Of a stretch of 64,000 nt of DNA, positions 28,382 to 38,929 are shown piece after piece (positions within the stretch are counted from its first letter, which is position 1; every line of letters begins with the position of its first letter). The stretch is from Jannaschia helgolandensis (GTDB lineage: Bacteria; Pseudomonadota; Alphaproteobacteria; Rhodobacterales; Rhodobacteraceae), in assembly GCF_900109285.1 (NCBI RefSeq), contig NZ_FNZQ01000001.1, positions 1,207,001 through 1,271,000 on the forward strand, read 5' to 3'. The notes under the pieces are model-generated. The model was not told the origin of the DNA, made no database searches, and saw only the letters and a program-made list of their open reading frames with translations. Position numbers and translations under genes: made by a program.

Positions 28382-29283
28382 GCGGTCAGGCCCTCCGGCT
28401 CGTCCAGACCATGTGCGCGGCAGCAGGCGGTCAGCGTATTGGCCAGCAGGCAGGCAATGGTCATGGGGCCGACACCGCCGGGGACCGGGGTGATCGCCCC
28501 CGCCACGGCAGCGCAACTGTCGAAGTCGACGTCGCCCACCAGCCGTGTCCTCGGTGTCCCGTCATCCTTGATCCCGGCATCGATGCGGTTGATGCCGACA
28601 TCGATGACCGTGGCGCCCGGTTTGATCCAGTCGCCGGGCACCATCTGCGGGCGGCCCACGGCGGCGACCACGATATCGGCGCGGCGCACGACATCGGCCA
28701 GATCTCTGGTGCGCGAATGCGCGATGGTCACGGTGCAGCTGTCGCCCAGCAGAAGCTGCGCCATCGGCTTGCCGACGATGTTCGACCGGCCCAGCACGAC
28801 CGCATCCATGCCTGACAGCGAGCCATGATGATCCCGCAGCATCATCAGGCACCCCAGCGGCGTACAGGGCACCATCGCCTTCTGCCCCGTCGCCAAAAGG
28901 CCGACGTTCGAGATGTGGAAGCCATCGACGTCCTTGGCCGGGTCGATCGCGGCCAGCACCTTGTCGGCATCGATATGATCGGGCAGCGGCAACTGGCACA
29001 GGATGCCGTGGACCGCCGGGTCGGCGTTCAGCTGCGCGATCAGGGCCAGCAGGTCGGCTTCGGAGGTGTCGGCAGGCAGCCTGTGCTCGAAGCTCTCCAT
29101 TCCAACCTCGACCGTCTGCTTGCCCTTGTTGCGGACATAGACGGCACTGGCGGGGTCCTCGCCGACCAGAACGACGGCCAGACCGGGTGTCACGCCTGCG
29201 GCCTTTATCCGCGCGACCTCGGTGGCGACCTGTTCGCGGATGCGGGCCGCGAAGGCCTTTCCGTCGATGATCGTTGCGGTCAT
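28378..29283 (-). CDS. folD: Methylenetetrahydrofolate dehydrogenase/cyclohydrolase
   Basis: FolD interconverts 5,10-methylene-THF and 10-formyl-THF using NADP. The 301-residue protein has the catalytic [14 protein letters not shown] motif with Tyr and Lys (about residues 50-56), the QLPLPDHID loop and the NADP-binding [15 protein letters not shown] Rossmann segment, then VIDVGINR. It lies downstream of fhs on the same strand with 167 bp between, so the two enzymes of the formyl-THF route are neighbours and may be cotranscribed. Confidence 0.97.
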   Translation of the reverse strand: MTATIIDGKAFAARIREQVATEVARIKAAGVTPGLAVVLVGEDPASAVYVRNKGKQTVEVGMESFEHRLPADTSEADLLALIAQLNADPAVHGILCQLPLPDHIDADKVLAAIDPAKDVDGFHISNVGLLATGQKAMVPCTPLGCLMMLRDHHGSLSGMDAVVLGRSNIVGKPMAQLLLGDSCTVTIAHSRTRDLADVVRRADIVVAAVGRPQMVPGDWIKPGATVIDVGINRIDAGIKDDGTPRTRLVGDVDFDSCAAVAGAITPVPGGVGPMTIACLLANTLTACCRAHGLDEPEGLTA

Positions 29284-29450
29284 CCGTTTCTCCTCATCTG
29301 CTTTCTTGTCCGACCCGGATCACCCGCAGGTCACCCGTGGATCACCCGTGGCGATTCTTCGCCGGTCGCGGAGCATTGCTGCGACCGCTGGTCCCGAATG
29401 TGAACGATTGATTCACAAAGGTGAACGGCGGCGTTTCGGGTTTCGCACCT

Positions 29451-31127
29451 TCAAAACAGCCCCTCGACCTCGCCCGCGTCGTTCAAGCGGATGTTCTCGG
29501 CCGAGGGCACGCGCGGCAGGCCGGGCATCGTCATGATATCGCCGCAGACCGCGACCACGAAGCCTGCCCCCGCCGACAGCCTGACTTCGCGGACCGGCAC
29601 CGAATGCCCCGTCGGCGCGCCACGCAAATTCGGATCGGTCGAGAAGGAATACTGCGTCTTGGCCATGCAGACCGGCAGATGGCCATAGCCCTGTTCTTCC
29701 CAGGCCTTTAGCTGATCGCGGATCTTCTTGTCGGCCAGCACCTCGTCGGCGTGATAGATTCGTTTGGCGATGGTCTCCATCTTCTGGAACAGCGGCATCT
29801 CGTCGGGGTAGAGCGGCGCGAAGTTCGCCACCCCCGCATCGGCGATTTCCGCCACGCGCCTGGCCAACGCCTCGGACCCCTTGGAGCCGTCGGCCCAATG
29901 CTTCGAGACGATGGCCTCGGATCCCTGGCTGGCGACGTAGTCACTGACCGCCTGCACCTCGGCATCCGAGTCGCCGGTGAAGTGGTTGATCGCGACCACG
30001 ACCGGCACGCCGAAGGATTTCACATTGCCGATGTGGCGGCCCAGATTGGCGCAGCCCGCCTTCACCGCGTCTACATTTTCAGCGGCCAGATCGGCTTTGG
30101 CGATGCCGCCGTTCATCTTCATCGCCCGCACCGTCGCCACCAGCACCACGCAATCTGGCGCGATCCCGGCCTTGCGGCACTTGATGTTCATGAACTTCTC
30201 GGCCCCCAGATCAGCCCCGAAGCCCGCTTCGGTCACCACGTAATCCGCCAGTTTCAGCGCCGTCGTCGTAGCGATGACCGAGTTGCAACCATGCGCGATG
30301 TTGGCGAACGGCCCGCCATGCACGAAGGCGGGGTTGTTCTCCAGCGTCTGCACCAAATTGGGTTGCATCGCGTCCTTCAACAGCACCGTCATCGCACCAT
30401 CGGCCTTGATGTCGCGGGCATAGATCGGTTTGCGATCGCGGGTATAAGCCACGATCATATCACCCAAACGTTTCTCCAGATCCTTCAGGTCACTGGCCAG
30501 ACACAGGCAGGCCATGACTTCGGATGCAACGGTGATATCGAACCCGGCCTCACTGGGAAAACCGTTGCTGACCCCGCCCAGGCTGGCGGTGATCTGGCGC
30601 AGGGCCCGGTCGTTCATATCGACGACGCGCCGCCAGACGACGCGTCGGATGTCGATCTCCAGCGTGTTGCCCCAGTAGATGTGATTGTCGATCATCGCCG
30701 ACAGCAGGGAATGCGCACTGGTGATGGCATGGAAATCGCCGGTGAAGTGGAGGTTCATCTCCTCCATAGGAACGATCTGCGCGTAACCGCCGCCCGCAGC
30801 GCCGCCCTTCATCCCGAAATTGGGCCCGAGCGAGGCTTCGCGGATGCAGATCATCGCCTTTTTGCCGATCGCGTTCAGACCGTCGCCCAGACCCACCGTC
30901 GTCGTCGTCTTGCCTTCACCCGCGGGTGTCGGGTTGATCGCGGTCACAAGGATAAGTTTGCCACTCTTGCGCGCCTCGATGCCGTTGATGAACGCCTGAC
31001 TGACCTTGGCCTTGTCATGCCCATACGGCAGCAGATCATCCGCCCCGATGCCCAGCTTCTTTCCGATCTCCAGGATAGGACGCTTATTCGCCGCACGGGC
31101 AATCTCGATATCTGTCTTCACGGTCAT
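29451..31127 (-). CDS. fhs: Formate-tetrahydrofolate ligase
   Basis: Fhs makes 10-formyl-THF from formate, ATP and THF, or runs in reverse during one-carbon oxidation, which is common in roseobacters that degrade DMSP or methylated amines. The 558-residue length is standard. The P-loop motif [14 protein letters not shown] (about residues 64-77) and the start [18 protein letters not shown] are characteristic, as are [19 protein letters not shown] and the late [20 protein letters not shown]. Upstream (31128-31420) is a promoter-sized gap shared with a small plus-strand ORF. Confidence 0.97.
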   Translation of the reverse strand: MTVKTDIEIARAANKRPILEIGKKLGIGADDLLPYGHDKAKVSQAFINGIEARKSGKLILVTAINPTPAGEGKTTTTVGLGDGLNAIGKKAMICIREASLGPNFGMKGGAAGGGYAQIVPMEEMNLHFTGDFHAITSAHSLLSAMIDNHIYWGNTLEIDIRRVVWRRVVDMNDRALRQITASLGGVSNGFPSEAGFDITVASEVMACLCLASDLKDLEKRLGDMIVAYTRDRKPIYARDIKADGAMTVLLKDAMQPNLVQTLENNPAFVHGGPFANIAHGCNSVIATTTALKLADYVVTEAGFGADLGAEKFMNIKCRKAGIAPDCVVLVATVRAMKMNGGIAKADLAAENVDAVKAGCANLGRHIGNVKSFGVPVVVAINHFTGDSDAEVQAVSDYVASQGSEAIVSKHWADGSKGSEALARRVAEIADAGVANFAPLYPDEMPLFQKMETIAKRIYHADEVLADKKIRDQLKAWEEQGYGHLPVCMAKTQYSFSTDPNLRGAPTGHSVPVREVRLSAGAGFVVAVCGDIMTMPGLPRVPSAENIRLNDAGEVEGLF

Positions 31128-31420
31128 GGCGGCATCCTTTTCGTCGCGCGGGCTTCAGACTTGGCACAAGCCCTATGCGGAGCGACAGGGGAAGGGTGTT
31201 GCGAAAACCGACATTCCGACACGTTCCCACGTCGCCGCAAGGGCCTGACGGATCGGATTGGAAACTATGGCAACGGCTGGGAAACGGAAGCATCGGCCAG
31301 AGCTGGAAAAATGATCGTGCCGAATCAAGGAACCGAAACGAGTTGTTAATTGTTCTACCTGCAAGAACGATGAACATCATCGGCAGAGTATCGCCGAACT
31401 ACCCAACTCAGGAGCTTACC

Positions 31421-31504
31421 ATGACCGCCACAAGCCTCTTCATTCACGCCGGTTTCGTCGCCGGTCTGGCCCTTGCTCTCGCGACAAGCCTGGCTCTGGC
31501 CTGA
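31421..31504 (+). CDS. 27-aa hydrophobic small protein with own RBS and terminator
   Basis: A 27-codon frame starts with ATG at 31421, preceded by AGGAGCTTACC (good ribosome-binding site, 6-nt spacing), and ends TGA at 31504. After MTATS the peptide is almost wholly hydrophobic (LFIHAGFVAGLALALATSLALA), one transmembrane span with no charged residue. A perfect 10-bp terminator hairpin follows 22 bp downstream. A GGAAC-17 nt-TGTT element at 31329-31354 resembles the promoter type used by alphaproteobacterial EcfG-like sigma factors, but this is weak. I know no homologue; it could be a small membrane protein, a toxin-like peptide, or a leader. The transcript seems real, the function unknown. 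Confidence 0.6.
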   Translation: MTATSLFIHAGFVAGLALALATSLALA

Positions 31505-31526
31505 TAAATACGAACAGATTGATTTC

Positions 31527-31555
31527 AAAGGCCTGATGCGCTGCGTCAGGCCTTT
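31527..31555 (+). terminator. Intrinsic terminator of the small hydrophobic ORF
   Basis: AAAGGCCTGA (31527-31536) pairs perfectly with TCAGGCCTTT (31546-31555) over a 9-nt loop, and the 3' side runs on into TTTTCCTTT. It stands alone between the 27-aa ORF and ftsH, so it most likely ends that short transcript. Confidence 0.88.
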
Positions 31556-31651
31556 TCCTTTGCGCATTGCCAGCCTCTGATCAGGCACAGGCAACCGATG
31601 TTTTCAGCAAGCCAGCACGGCATACGCATCCTACCCGTCACGGAATGGAAA

Positions 31652-31682
31652 CCCCGGCACGCGCCATGACACGATGCCGGGG
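31652..31682 (-). terminator. Hairpin after ftsH
   Basis: CCCCGGCA (31652-31659) pairs with TGCCGGGG (31675-31682), 15 bp beyond the ftsH stop. On the minus strand it is followed by TTTCCATTCC, a weak T-run, so termination is plausible rather than certain. Confidence 0.55.
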
Positions 31683-31696
31683 CCGTTGAGAAAACC

Positions 31697-33616
31697 TCAG
31701 GCGCTTGGTTCGGGTTCGGGCGCGATATCCGGACCCTTGGATTTCGGCTTGGTTTTCGGAACCGCCGTCAGGCTGCTGCCGCCCGAAATATCCGTGTGAT
31801 CGTCGTCATCCCCGCGCGTGAGCACCTCACCGTTGATCACCTTCATGATCTCGGGTCCGGTCAGCGTCTCATATTCCAGAAGACCCTGCGCCAGGTTTTC
31901 CAGCGCATCGGCCTTTTCGGTCAGGATACGCTTGGCGGTCTCATACCCGTCGTTGATGATTTCCTTGACCTTGTCGTCGATCAGCTTTTGCGTTTCGGAC
32001 GAATGGTTCGTACCGCCGCCATAGGGTCCCAGGAAACTTTGCTGTTCGTTTGCATAATCGACGAACCCCAATTCCTCGTGGGCATAGCCATATTGCGTGA
32101 CCATGGCGCGCGCCATTTGCGTGGCCTGTTTGATGTCCTGACTGGCCCCGCTGGTGACATGCTCCTTGCCGAAGATCAGCTCCTCGGCGACGCGGCCACC
32201 CATCGCCATTGCAATGCGCGAGGTGAACCACTGATAGCTGGCCGAGATCCGGTCGCGTTCGGGCAGCGACAACACCAGACCCAATGCACGACCGCGCGGG
32301 ATGATCGTTGCCTTGTGGATAGGATCATGCTGCGGCACGTTCAGGCCGACGATAGCGTGACCGGCTTCGTGATAGGCGGTCAGTTTCTTTTCGTCTTCGG
32401 TCATGACCATCGACCGACGCTCGGCCCCCATCATCACCTTGTCCTTGGCTTGCTCGAAGTCCTCCATCGTCACGACACGGCGGCCAATGCGAGCAGCGCT
32501 CAGCGCGGATTCGTTCACGAGGTTGGCAAGGTCGGCCCCCGAGAAACCAGGCGTGCCGCGCGCAATGATCCGCAGGTCGACGTCAGCACCCAGCGGCACC
32601 TTGCGGGCATGAACGTTGAGGATCTTTTCACGACCCTTGATGTCGGGATTCGGCACCTGCACCTGACGGTCGAAGCGACCGGGGCGCAGCAATGCCGGGT
32701 CCAGAACGTCGGGCCGGTTGGTGGCGGCGACGATGATAATGCCCTCGTTCGCCTCGAACCCGTCCATTTCGACCAGAAGCTGGTTCAGCGTCTGCTCACG
32801 CTCGTCGTTGCCACCGCCATAGCCGACGCCGCGCGAACGGCCGACGGCGTCGATTTCGTCGATGAAGACGATACAGGGCGCGTTTTTCTTGGCCTGTTCG
32901 AACATATCGCGGACACGGCTGGCCCCGACACCCACGAACATCTCGACGAAGTCAGAGCCGGAAATGGTAAAGAACGGCACCCCGGCTTCGCCCGCCACGG
33001 CGCGCGCCAGAAGCGTTTTGCCCGTACCCGGAGGGCCAACCAAAAGAGCGCCCTTGGGAATTTTACCGCCCAGTCGACTGAACTTTTGCGGATTACGCAG
33101 GAATTCGACGATTTCTTCCAGGTCTTCCTTGGCCTCATCGATGCCAGCCACGTCGTCAAACGTCACCCGGCCCGATTTCTCGGTCAGCAGTTTTGCCTTC
33201 GACTTGCCGAAGCCCATGGCGCCGCCTTTGCCGCCGCCCTGCATGCGATTCATGAAGAAGATCCAGATCCCGATCAGCACGAGGAACGGCAACCACAGTC
33301 CCAGCGCCGACAGGAACCCAGACTGTTGCTGACTTTCGGCGACGATCCGCACGTTATTCTTCAGAAGCGTATCGGTTACGTCCACGTCGGCAGGCTTGAT
33401 CGTCATCTGGTCAGCACCCGATGCGCCGCGGAAGACGATCCGCTCGCCGTCCAGAGTCACAGTGGAAACCGACCCGTTCTCGACCTGGTTGATGAAGTCG
33501 GAGTACGGGACGTCGCGGCCGGCGACCGTCGAATTACCACCTGAAAACAGTTGGAAGAGGGCCATCACAAGGACGAAAAGAACGACCCAGAAGGCGATAT
33601 TGCGCGCATTACCCAA
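31697..33616 (-). CDS. ftsH: ATP-dependent zinc metalloprotease FtsH
   Basis: FtsH is the membrane-bound AAA protease that degrades damaged membrane proteins and regulators such as LpxC or RpoH. The 639-residue protein has two N-terminal transmembrane helices (about 5-25 and 102-124) flanking a periplasmic domain, the AAA module with Walker A GPPGTGKT (about 192-199), Walker [10 protein letters not shown] and the second-region-of-homology Arg residues, and the M41 zinc site HEAGH (about 414-418). The C-terminal tail is Pro/acidic. It follows tilS at the end of the tol-pal string. Confidence 0.97.
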   Translation of the reverse strand: MGNARNIAFWVVLFVLVMALFQLFSGGNSTVAGRDVPYSDFINQVENGSVSTVTLDGERIVFRGASGADQMTIKPADVDVTDTLLKNNVRIVAESQQQSGFLSALGLWLPFLVLIGIWIFFMNRMQGGGKGGAMGFGKSKAKLLTEKSGRVTFDDVAGIDEAKEDLEEIVEFLRNPQKFSRLGGKIPKGALLVGPPGTGKTLLARAVAGEAGVPFFTISGSDFVEMFVGVGASRVRDMFEQAKKNAPCIVFIDEIDAVGRSRGVGYGGGNDEREQTLNQLLVEMDGFEANEGIIIVAATNRPDVLDPALLRPGRFDRQVQVPNPDIKGREKILNVHARKVPLGADVDLRIIARGTPGFSGADLANLVNESALSAARIGRRVVTMEDFEQAKDKVMMGAERRSMVMTEDEKKLTAYHEAGHAIVGLNVPQHDPIHKATIIPRGRALGLVLSLPERDRISASYQWFTSRIAMAMGGRVAEELIFGKEHVTSGASQDIKQATQMARAMVTQYGYAHEELGFVDYANEQQSFLGPYGGGTNHSSETQKLIDDKVKEIINDGYETAKRILTEKADALENLAQGLLEYETLTGPEIMKVINGEVLTRGDDDDHTDISGGSSLTAVPKTKPKSKGPDIAPEPEPSA

Positions 33617-33666
33617 GAAAAATCTCCGAATCTCGCGGCCCTAGACCACGCGTTTGGTTTGCACTG

Positions 33667-33695
33667 AAAGATAGTCGTTCGGGCCGCAGGTTCAA
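33667..33695 (-). promoter_or_regulatory. Possible ftsH promoter
   Basis: On the minus strand TTGAAC (33695-33690), a 17-bp spacer and ATCTTT (33672-33667) lie about 50 bp ahead of the ftsH start, at the tilS stop. The match to a housekeeping promoter is fair at -35 and weak at -10; a heat-shock-type promoter is also possible. Confidence 0.35.
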
Positions 33696-34975
33696 CGTCT
33701 TATCAGCGCCTGTGCGAATGCGACGCGGGGAAATGCGTCCCAACCTTCCGACCACCCGGCGATCGGCGCGGCGATCAGGCTGTCTCCGCGCCGCACCGCA
33801 GGCGAGGCCATGACGGTTTTTCGGGGCAGGCCGGTCGCTCTCCAGTCGATGGAATTGATGTCGTCGCCGAGCGCGCCGACGGTAAGCTCGGGCGCATGCG
33901 GGCCGTCCAGTATCCAGCGCCCGTCCCATACCGCGTCGGTCTGGGACGGACCGGCGACGGCGGAAAGTTCACGTCCGATCCGCATATCGGGCAGGTTCGG
34001 CTCTATCCGGCATCCGGCCAGTGTGCAGGCCTGACGGTTCAGAATATTTTCACGCAAACGACGCTGTTCGGCCCGGCGGGGTGCATCCGACTTGCCGCCC
34101 ACCCATGCCAGTGCGGCGACCAGCAAGCGTCTGGCGTGTTCAGGTTCCGATGCGAACAGGTCGGAGAAAGGCGCAAGGGCGAAGATCAGGTCGCCACGAT
34201 CCTCGCGGATAAGTTCGCGGGCCAGCATGCGCATCCGATGGTCCAGGGTATCCCGCGCTTCGCCCAGCGCCGTCGCCGACTGACACAAAGTTGCGACATC
34301 AAGGCCGAGGCTCGCCATCGCATGGCGGACCGCGATGCGATCGAAAGACGGGTCTTCGTTGCTTGGATCTTCGATAGGTGTGATCCCCTTTGCACCGAGA
34401 TAGTCGCGCAATTCGGCGCGGCGGATATCCAGAAACGGGCGACCCCAGTGCAGCGACGTGTGCGCCGCCAGCCGCCACGCCGCCATCCGGGCCAAACCGT
34501 CGATGCCCGCCCCGCGCCGCAACCGCAACACCAGCGTTTCGGCAACGTCATCGGCGGTGTGACCCAGCAGAACGGCGTTGCAGCCCACGGTCCCGGCCCA
34601 GTCCTTCATTGCGTCGTACCTGGCATTGCGAGCGCGGGCCTGAAGGTTCGGACCGGGGACCAGATCGGTCAGGGTCAGCGTATCATGCGGGCAGTCCAGA
34701 CCGGCGCAGAGGGTGGCGACATGGTTCGCTTCGGCGGCGGAGCCGTCGCGCAACCCGTGGTCCACTGTCACGGCTCGAACGTCGATTCCGTCTTCTTTCG
34801 CCCAGTCGAGCGTTGCCAGCAAAAGCGCCGTCGAATCGCCGCCACCCGAAATGGCAACGCCAAGCGGGCCAGGCTCGAAACGAGGGCGACGGGGGCCGAG
34901 TAGGGTCTCGAGGGACGCCCAAAGGCGTCCCTCGATGGTGTTATCCGGCGCAGCCAAGACCTGCCCGCGCCGCAT
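33692..34975 (-). CDS. tilS: tRNA(Ile)-lysidine synthase
   Basis: TilS converts C34 of the CAU-anticodon isoleucine tRNA to lysidine. The 427-residue protein has the N-type ATP-pyrophosphatase P-loop SGGGDSTAL (about residues 44-52), the HGLRDGS motif, and GHTADDVAETL followed by RLRRGAGIDGLA, all diagnostic. The C-terminal half is diverged, as in other alphaproteobacteria. The start ATG at 34975 overlaps the end of cpoB by 35 bp; a TTG at 34957 would overlap less. The tol-pal-tilS-ftsH order is standard in Rhodobacterales. Confidence 0.95.
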   Translation of the reverse strand: MRRGQVLAAPDNTIEGRLWASLETLLGPRRPRFEPGPLGVAISGGGDSTALLLATLDWAKEDGIDVRAVTVDHGLRDGSAAEANHVATLCAGLDCPHDTLTLTDLVPGPNLQARARNARYDAMKDWAGTVGCNAVLLGHTADDVAETLVLRLRRGAGIDGLARMAAWRLAAHTSLHWGRPFLDIRRAELRDYLGAKGITPIEDPSNEDPSFDRIAVRHAMASLGLDVATLCQSATALGEARDTLDHRMRMLARELIREDRGDLIFALAPFSDLFASEPEHARRLLVAALAWVGGKSDAPRRAEQRRLRENILNRQACTLAGCRIEPNLPDMRIGRELSAVAGPSQTDAVWDGRWILDGPHAPELTVGALGDDINSIDWRATGLPRKTVMASPAVRRGDSLIAAPIAGWSEGWDAFPRVAFAQALIRR

Positions 34976-35783
34976 TAGCCTGCGAGATGGCGGGCGAGTT
35001 CGGGAAGCGGATCGCCACTTCCGACAGCGTCAGACATGCCTCGTCGTTTTGCCCCAGAGAGCCGAGCGCCGTGCCCAGCCCTACCAGCGCTTCGGGCGCG
35101 CGGGGGCCTTCGGGCGTGCCGGAAAACGACTCGAGATATGCGCGGGCCGCAGCGGCGTGTTGGCCGTCGCGGGCCAGCGCCTGGCCGCGGAAGAACTGTG
35201 CTTCGGCGGTCAGCGGCCCGGTCGGATAGCTTGTGACGAACTGACTGAACGCCTGCGCCGCAGCGGCATTGTCACCCGCATCCAGCGCGGATTTGGCGCG
35301 GTCAAAATCAGCCTGTTCGCTGAACGCCAACTCAGCGCCGCCGGACGTGCCACCGGTTTCGGCCGGAGGCGCGATGATGCCCGCTGCCGCTGTTCCGCCC
35401 TCGGGCGCGCCGCCCAGCGGGCCGGGGTTCGGCAGGGACGCCAGGTCGCAATCGGTCGTCAGTTCGCAAAGCTGGAACCGCAGATCCTCGATTCTTGCGG
35501 CCCCGTCACGTGATACGCTTTCGATGCGAAACTGCATCCGCTCGGTCTTTTGGGTCATGCGTTGCAGCTCGCTCTCGATCGCATTCAGGCGATCGAGAAC
35601 CGTGGACCCGCCGGTGCCGGTCGCGGGCGCACCGGTGGTGTTCAATTCACCCTTCAGTTTCTGCATCTCGACCTGCAGAACGCTCAACTGCTGGCGAATG
35701 TCGGCCAGGGTCTGGTCCTGCTGCGCGACTGCAGGCAGCCCCGACATCACTGTTAACAGAGCGACGCAGAGGACGCGCAGCAT
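34941..35783 (-). CDS. cpoB: Cell division coordinator CpoB (YbgF)
   Basis: CpoB links Tol energy state to PBP1B-driven peptidoglycan synthesis during constriction. The 280-residue periplasmic protein has a signal peptide (VLCVALLTVMSGLPAVAQ), an N-terminal trimerising coiled coil (about 22-85, IRQQLSVLQVEMQKLKGEL), a Gly/Pro/Thr linker and a C-terminal TPR domain (about 150-278) with the signature AFSQFVTSYPTGPLTAEAQF. Its ATG overlaps the pal stop (TGATG). Last gene of the canonical tol-pal set. Confidence 0.94.
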   Translation of the reverse strand: MLRVLCVALLTVMSGLPAVAQQDQTLADIRQQLSVLQVEMQKLKGELNTTGAPATGTGGSTVLDRLNAIESELQRMTQKTERMQFRIESVSRDGAARIEDLRFQLCELTTDCDLASLPNPGPLGGAPEGGTAAAGIIAPPAETGGTSGGAELAFSEQADFDRAKSALDAGDNAAAAQAFSQFVTSYPTGPLTAEAQFFRGQALARDGQHAAAARAYLESFSGTPEGPRAPEALVGLGTALGSLGQNDEACLTLSEVAIRFPNSPAISQANAARAGLGCAG

Positions 35784-36295
35784 CAGACGCCCGCCCCGGC
35801 GGCCAGCACGGTGACGGCCCGGCGGTTCTGGCTATAGCACGCTTCTGTCGAACAGACCTGAACCGGACGCTCCTTGCCATAGCTGATGGTGCGCAGGCGC
35901 GTGGCGGAAACGCCCTGGCTGATCAGGTAATCGCGGGCCGAATTCGCACGTCGGCCGCCAAGCGCAAGGTTGTATTCCCGGGTGCCCTGTTCGTCCGCAT
36001 GACCTTCGATCAGCGCGGTGTAGCCGGGGTTGCTGTTCATCCAACGGGCCTGGGCGGCAAGGACGGTCTGCGCCTCGGGAGACAGGCTGGATTGATTGAG
36101 AGCGAACAGTACGCGGTCGCCGATGGTTTGCTGGAAATAAGCCACCGAGGATGGATCGTTGGCGCTGCCGGGGACAAAACTGCCGTTTGCGCCGGCATTC
36201 AGATCGACGGCGCCGTTCGCCCCGTCTTGACCCAGGCGGCTGCCACAGGCGGACAGGGTCAGCGCGGCCAACAGAAGAAGTGCAGTCAGTTTCAT
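35783..36295 (-). CDS. pal: Peptidoglycan-associated lipoprotein Pal
   Basis: Pal anchors the outer membrane to peptidoglycan and binds TolB. The 170-residue precursor has a lipobox LSAC (Cys about residue 17) and an OmpA-like C-terminal domain (about 55-165) with the peptidoglycan-binding motif IEGHADEQGTREYNLALGGRR (Asp and Arg contact diaminopimelate). The stop overlaps the cpoB ATG and it starts 12 bp after the tolB stop, so it is within the operon. Confidence 0.97.
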   Translation of the reverse strand: MKLTALLLLAALTLSACGSRLGQDGANGAVDLNAGANGSFVPGSANDPSSVAYFQQTIGDRVLFALNQSSLSPEAQTVLAAQARWMNSNPGYTALIEGHADEQGTREYNLALGGRRANSARDYLISQGVSATRLRTISYGKERPVQVCSTEACYSQNRRAVTVLAAGAGV

Positions 36296-36306
36296 GGTAT
36301 CTACCT

Positions 36307-37629
36307 CTATCGAAGGAGCGGACCCCAGGACGGGTCCGAAGCCGCCGCGGGAGTCGCGGCACGTTGAAGATTCCGGCCAGTAATGTCGACCGTATACAAA
36401 GCAGGCGCACCATTCGCGCCCGACGTCTCGCGGGTAAACATGATCACACGACCGTTCGGCGCCCAGGTCGGCCCCTCGTCCAGAAAAGCTCCGGTCAGCA
36501 GCCGTTCTTCGGACCCGTCGGTGCGCATCACGCCAATGTGGAAGCGGCCCTCATTCTGCTTGGTGAAGGCGATATAATCGTTCTTGGGCGACCAGACAGG
36601 CGTGCCATACCGGCCCGCGCCAAAGCTGATCCGGTTACCTTCGCCGCCACTCGCAGGCATAATATAAAGCTGCTGTCCGCCCGAGCGATCAGACTCGAAG
36701 GTGATCCGGGTGCCATCGGGGCTGAAACTGGGGGCCGTCTCGATCGAGGGGGCCGTCGTCAGCCGCGTCGTCGCACCCGAGTTGAGATCCAGCAGATACA
36801 GGTCGGTATTGCCTGCCACCTCGGCGGAATACACGACGCGTCCGCCATCCGGGCTGAATCGTGGGGCGAAGCTCATGTTCTGGTCGATGCCGCCCACGGT
36901 CTGCTTTTGCAGGGTGCCGACATTGATCAACGTGACCTTGGGAAAGCCCGATTCATACCCGGTATAGATGATTCGGCTGCCGTCCGGGCTGAACCGAGGG
37001 GCCAACACGATGGAATCCGACGACGTCAGATATTGTACATTCGCCCCGTCGTAATCCATCACCGCCAGACGCTTGAGCCGTGCATCCTTGGGCCCCTGTT
37101 CCGAGACGAATACCGTGCGGCTGTCGAAATAGGGGCCTTCGCCGGTGATGCGGGAATAGGCGGCGTCGGCAACCTTGTGGGCCATGCGGCGCCAGCCATC
37201 GGCGGTCCCGACGAATTGCAGTCCCTCGCCCAGAGGTGCCTCGCTGGTCACGTCGAACAGTCGGAACTGAACGACGATGCGCCCGTCCCCCTCGGCCAGA
37301 ACGGAGCCGGTGATAAGCGCCTGTGCATTGATCGCCTTCCAGTCGGAAAACTGGATCGGGGCATCGAAAGTGCCGATACGTGAAATATGAGCGTCCCTGG
37401 GGATTTCACGGAACAGGCCGGTGTTCGTCAAATCCGCCGCGATGACCTGCGAGATGTTCTCAGCAAGTTCGGCCGCCTCCGCGTTCCGCGCCACGAAAGT
37501 CGGCACCGCAAAGGGCAGAGGCGATATGTTCGGATCGGTGATGATGATTTCCAACTGCGCCCGTGCGGCACCTGTCAGGAATGCAAGCGACAGCAGAGCG
37601 GCGCAGAGACCTTGATACAATCGTTTCAC
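36307..37629 (-). CDS. tolB: Tol-Pal system beta-propeller protein TolB
   Basis: TolB is the periplasmic protein that shuttles between Pal and TolA. The 440-residue precursor has a signal peptide (cleavage after about residue 24), an N-terminal alpha/beta domain (about 30-165) and a six-bladed beta-propeller with WD-like repeats such as [17 protein letters not shown] and [17 protein letters not shown]. The sequence is close to family length and intact. It follows tolA by 118 bp; a secondary promoter may lie in that gap. Confidence 0.97.
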   Translation of the reverse strand: MKRLYQGLCAALLSLAFLTGAARAQLEIIITDPNISPLPFAVPTFVARNAEAAELAENISQVIAADLTNTGLFREIPRDAHISRIGTFDAPIQFSDWKAINAQALITGSVLAEGDGRIVVQFRLFDVTSEAPLGEGLQFVGTADGWRRMAHKVADAAYSRITGEGPYFDSRTVFVSEQGPKDARLKRLAVMDYDGANVQYLTSSDSIVLAPRFSPDGSRIIYTGYESGFPKVTLINVGTLQKQTVGGIDQNMSFAPRFSPDGGRVVYSAEVAGNTDLYLLDLNSGATTRLTTAPSIETAPSFSPDGTRITFESDRSGGQQLYIMPASGGEGNRISFGAGRYGTPVWSPKNDYIAFTKQNEGRFHIGVMRTDGSEERLLTGAFLDEGPTWAPNGRVIMFTRETSGANGAPALYTVDITGRNLQRAATPAAASDPSWGPLLR

Positions 37630-37747
37630 GTCAACCTCATCGTTTCCAGAACGGTCGTGCGTCCGGTATCGCCGCCATGGCGAAATTTCTCAACCGGCCG
37701 TGTGGGCTTTGCTGCAGGGTGGCAACGTTCAGCGCGATATTGTGACA

Positions 37748-38929
37748 TCACCGAACCCGCGATTGCGTCGGATCGAAGGTGATCGTGATGTTTTTCCACT
37801 GTGCATAGCTTTCTTCGGGCAAGTCATAGCCCTGATTCTTCACCGAACACTGGATAATCGCGGTCTTGGCCCGTTCTAATGCGATTTGCTGGGACGCCGC
37901 GGTGCCGCCCGACGCATTTTTCACCCGGATCGTACTGGAGATGGGAAAACCGTCGGGCCGCATTTCGAACGACACCGTCATTACGGTCCGCATGACATCG
38001 GTCGAGACGGCACCCAGATCCCAGCAGCTTTGCACGGCGAGACGGAAGCCTTCCTCCTGTCCCGGAGAAAGTTGCGGGCCTGGATCGCCGGGCGAGGCGG
38101 GTGTGCCGCCACCCAGAGCTTCGGCCAAAGCCGCGGATGTATCGAATGTGCGGGGTTCTTCGGCGGCGGTCGCCGTTTCAGTCGGTCGGGGTTCCGCCGG
38201 AGCGGCGGGTCGTGCCGGAGCGGCGGGCGTTTCGGCCACAGCAACTTGCGGACGCGCGGGCCGTGACGGAGGCCGTGACGATGTCTCGGGGGCATTCGAC
38301 GGTTGTTCGGCGGCCGCCGGGATATCCGCTTCGGTGATGATACGCGGTGCGCTCTCCTCGGGCGCGGTCGGCGTTTCGGCAGGTTCGACCGGCTCCTCCG
38401 GTTTGACGTCCGACGGGGCAGGCGGGGCCTCGACCGTTGGCGCGGTTTCCGTCAGAGGCGGCGGGGCCGGGGCAGGCGTGGGCGACACGCGTTCCGCGGC
38501 GCGCGGGGTGGGCCGTGGGCCGGGTGCCGCATCCGGCGCATCGGCGGGCGGGGTCGGCGCGTTCGGTGCATCCTGCGTCACTTCGGTCTGTGGCAGGACC
38601 AGTTCTGCCACGTCCGGCGTATCGTCAGGCTGGGTAGGAGTCGGGGTCACGGGCGTCGGTGCAGGCTCAGGGGGCGGTGCTTCTTCGGTGGGAGTAGGCG
38701 CCTGAGATGTTTCGGGTTGTTCGGGTGCCGCAGGTGCTGCCGGAGCGGGCGCGGCAGGGGCCGGAGCCGCCGACACCAGTGCGTCGAATTCGGCACTGGA
38801 AATGACGCTGACGGCCGCAATCTGCAACTGGTCGTCTTCAACGGGGTTGAAAAGCCCGGCAACCATGGCCCAGACGATCAGGCCTGCATGGGCCGTGCCC
38901 GAGAGCGCGACTGCCGTGCGCCGTTCCAT
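37748..38929 (-). CDS. tolA: Tol-Pal inner-membrane energy-transducing protein TolA
   Basis: TolA transmits proton-motive-force energy from TolQR to the outer membrane. The 393-residue protein has one N-terminal transmembrane helix (about residues 9-26), a very long Pro/Ala/Glu domain (about 50-290) that replaces the Lys/Ala-rich helix of E. coli TolA, and a C-terminal TonB/TolA-like domain (about 300-393; GLAVQSCW-type start, VSFEMRPDGFPISSTIRV, IIQCSVKNQGYDLP). The Pro-rich linker is usual in alphaproteobacteria. The ATG abuts the tolR stop (TAGATG). Confidence 0.92.
   Translation of the reverse strand: MERRTAVALSGTAHAGLIVWAMVAGLFNPVEDDQLQIAAVSVISSAEFDALVSAAPAPAAPAPAAPAAPEQPETSQAPTPTEEAPPPEPAPTPVTPTPTQPDDTPDVAELVLPQTEVTQDAPNAPTPPADAPDAAPGPRPTPRAAERVSPTPAPAPPPLTETAPTVEAPPAPSDVKPEEPVEPAETPTAPEESAPRIITEADIPAAAEQPSNAPETSSRPPSRPARPQVAVAETPAAPARPAAPAEPRPTETATAAEEPRTFDTSAALAEALGGGTPASPGDPGPQLSPGQEEGFRLAVQSCWDLGAVSTDVMRTVMTVSFEMRPDGFPISSTIRVKNASGGTAASQQIALERAKTAIIQCSVKNQGYDLPEESYAQWKNITITFDPTQSRVR

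Noticed and set aside
29751-31349. 532-codon open frame opposite fhs
   Set aside because: Antisense shadow; the composition (His/Arg/Asp-rich) is the usual mirror of a high-GC gene.
31796-33544. 582-codon open frame opposite ftsH
   Set aside because: Antisense shadow of the strongly conserved ftsH; the product has no recognisable domain.
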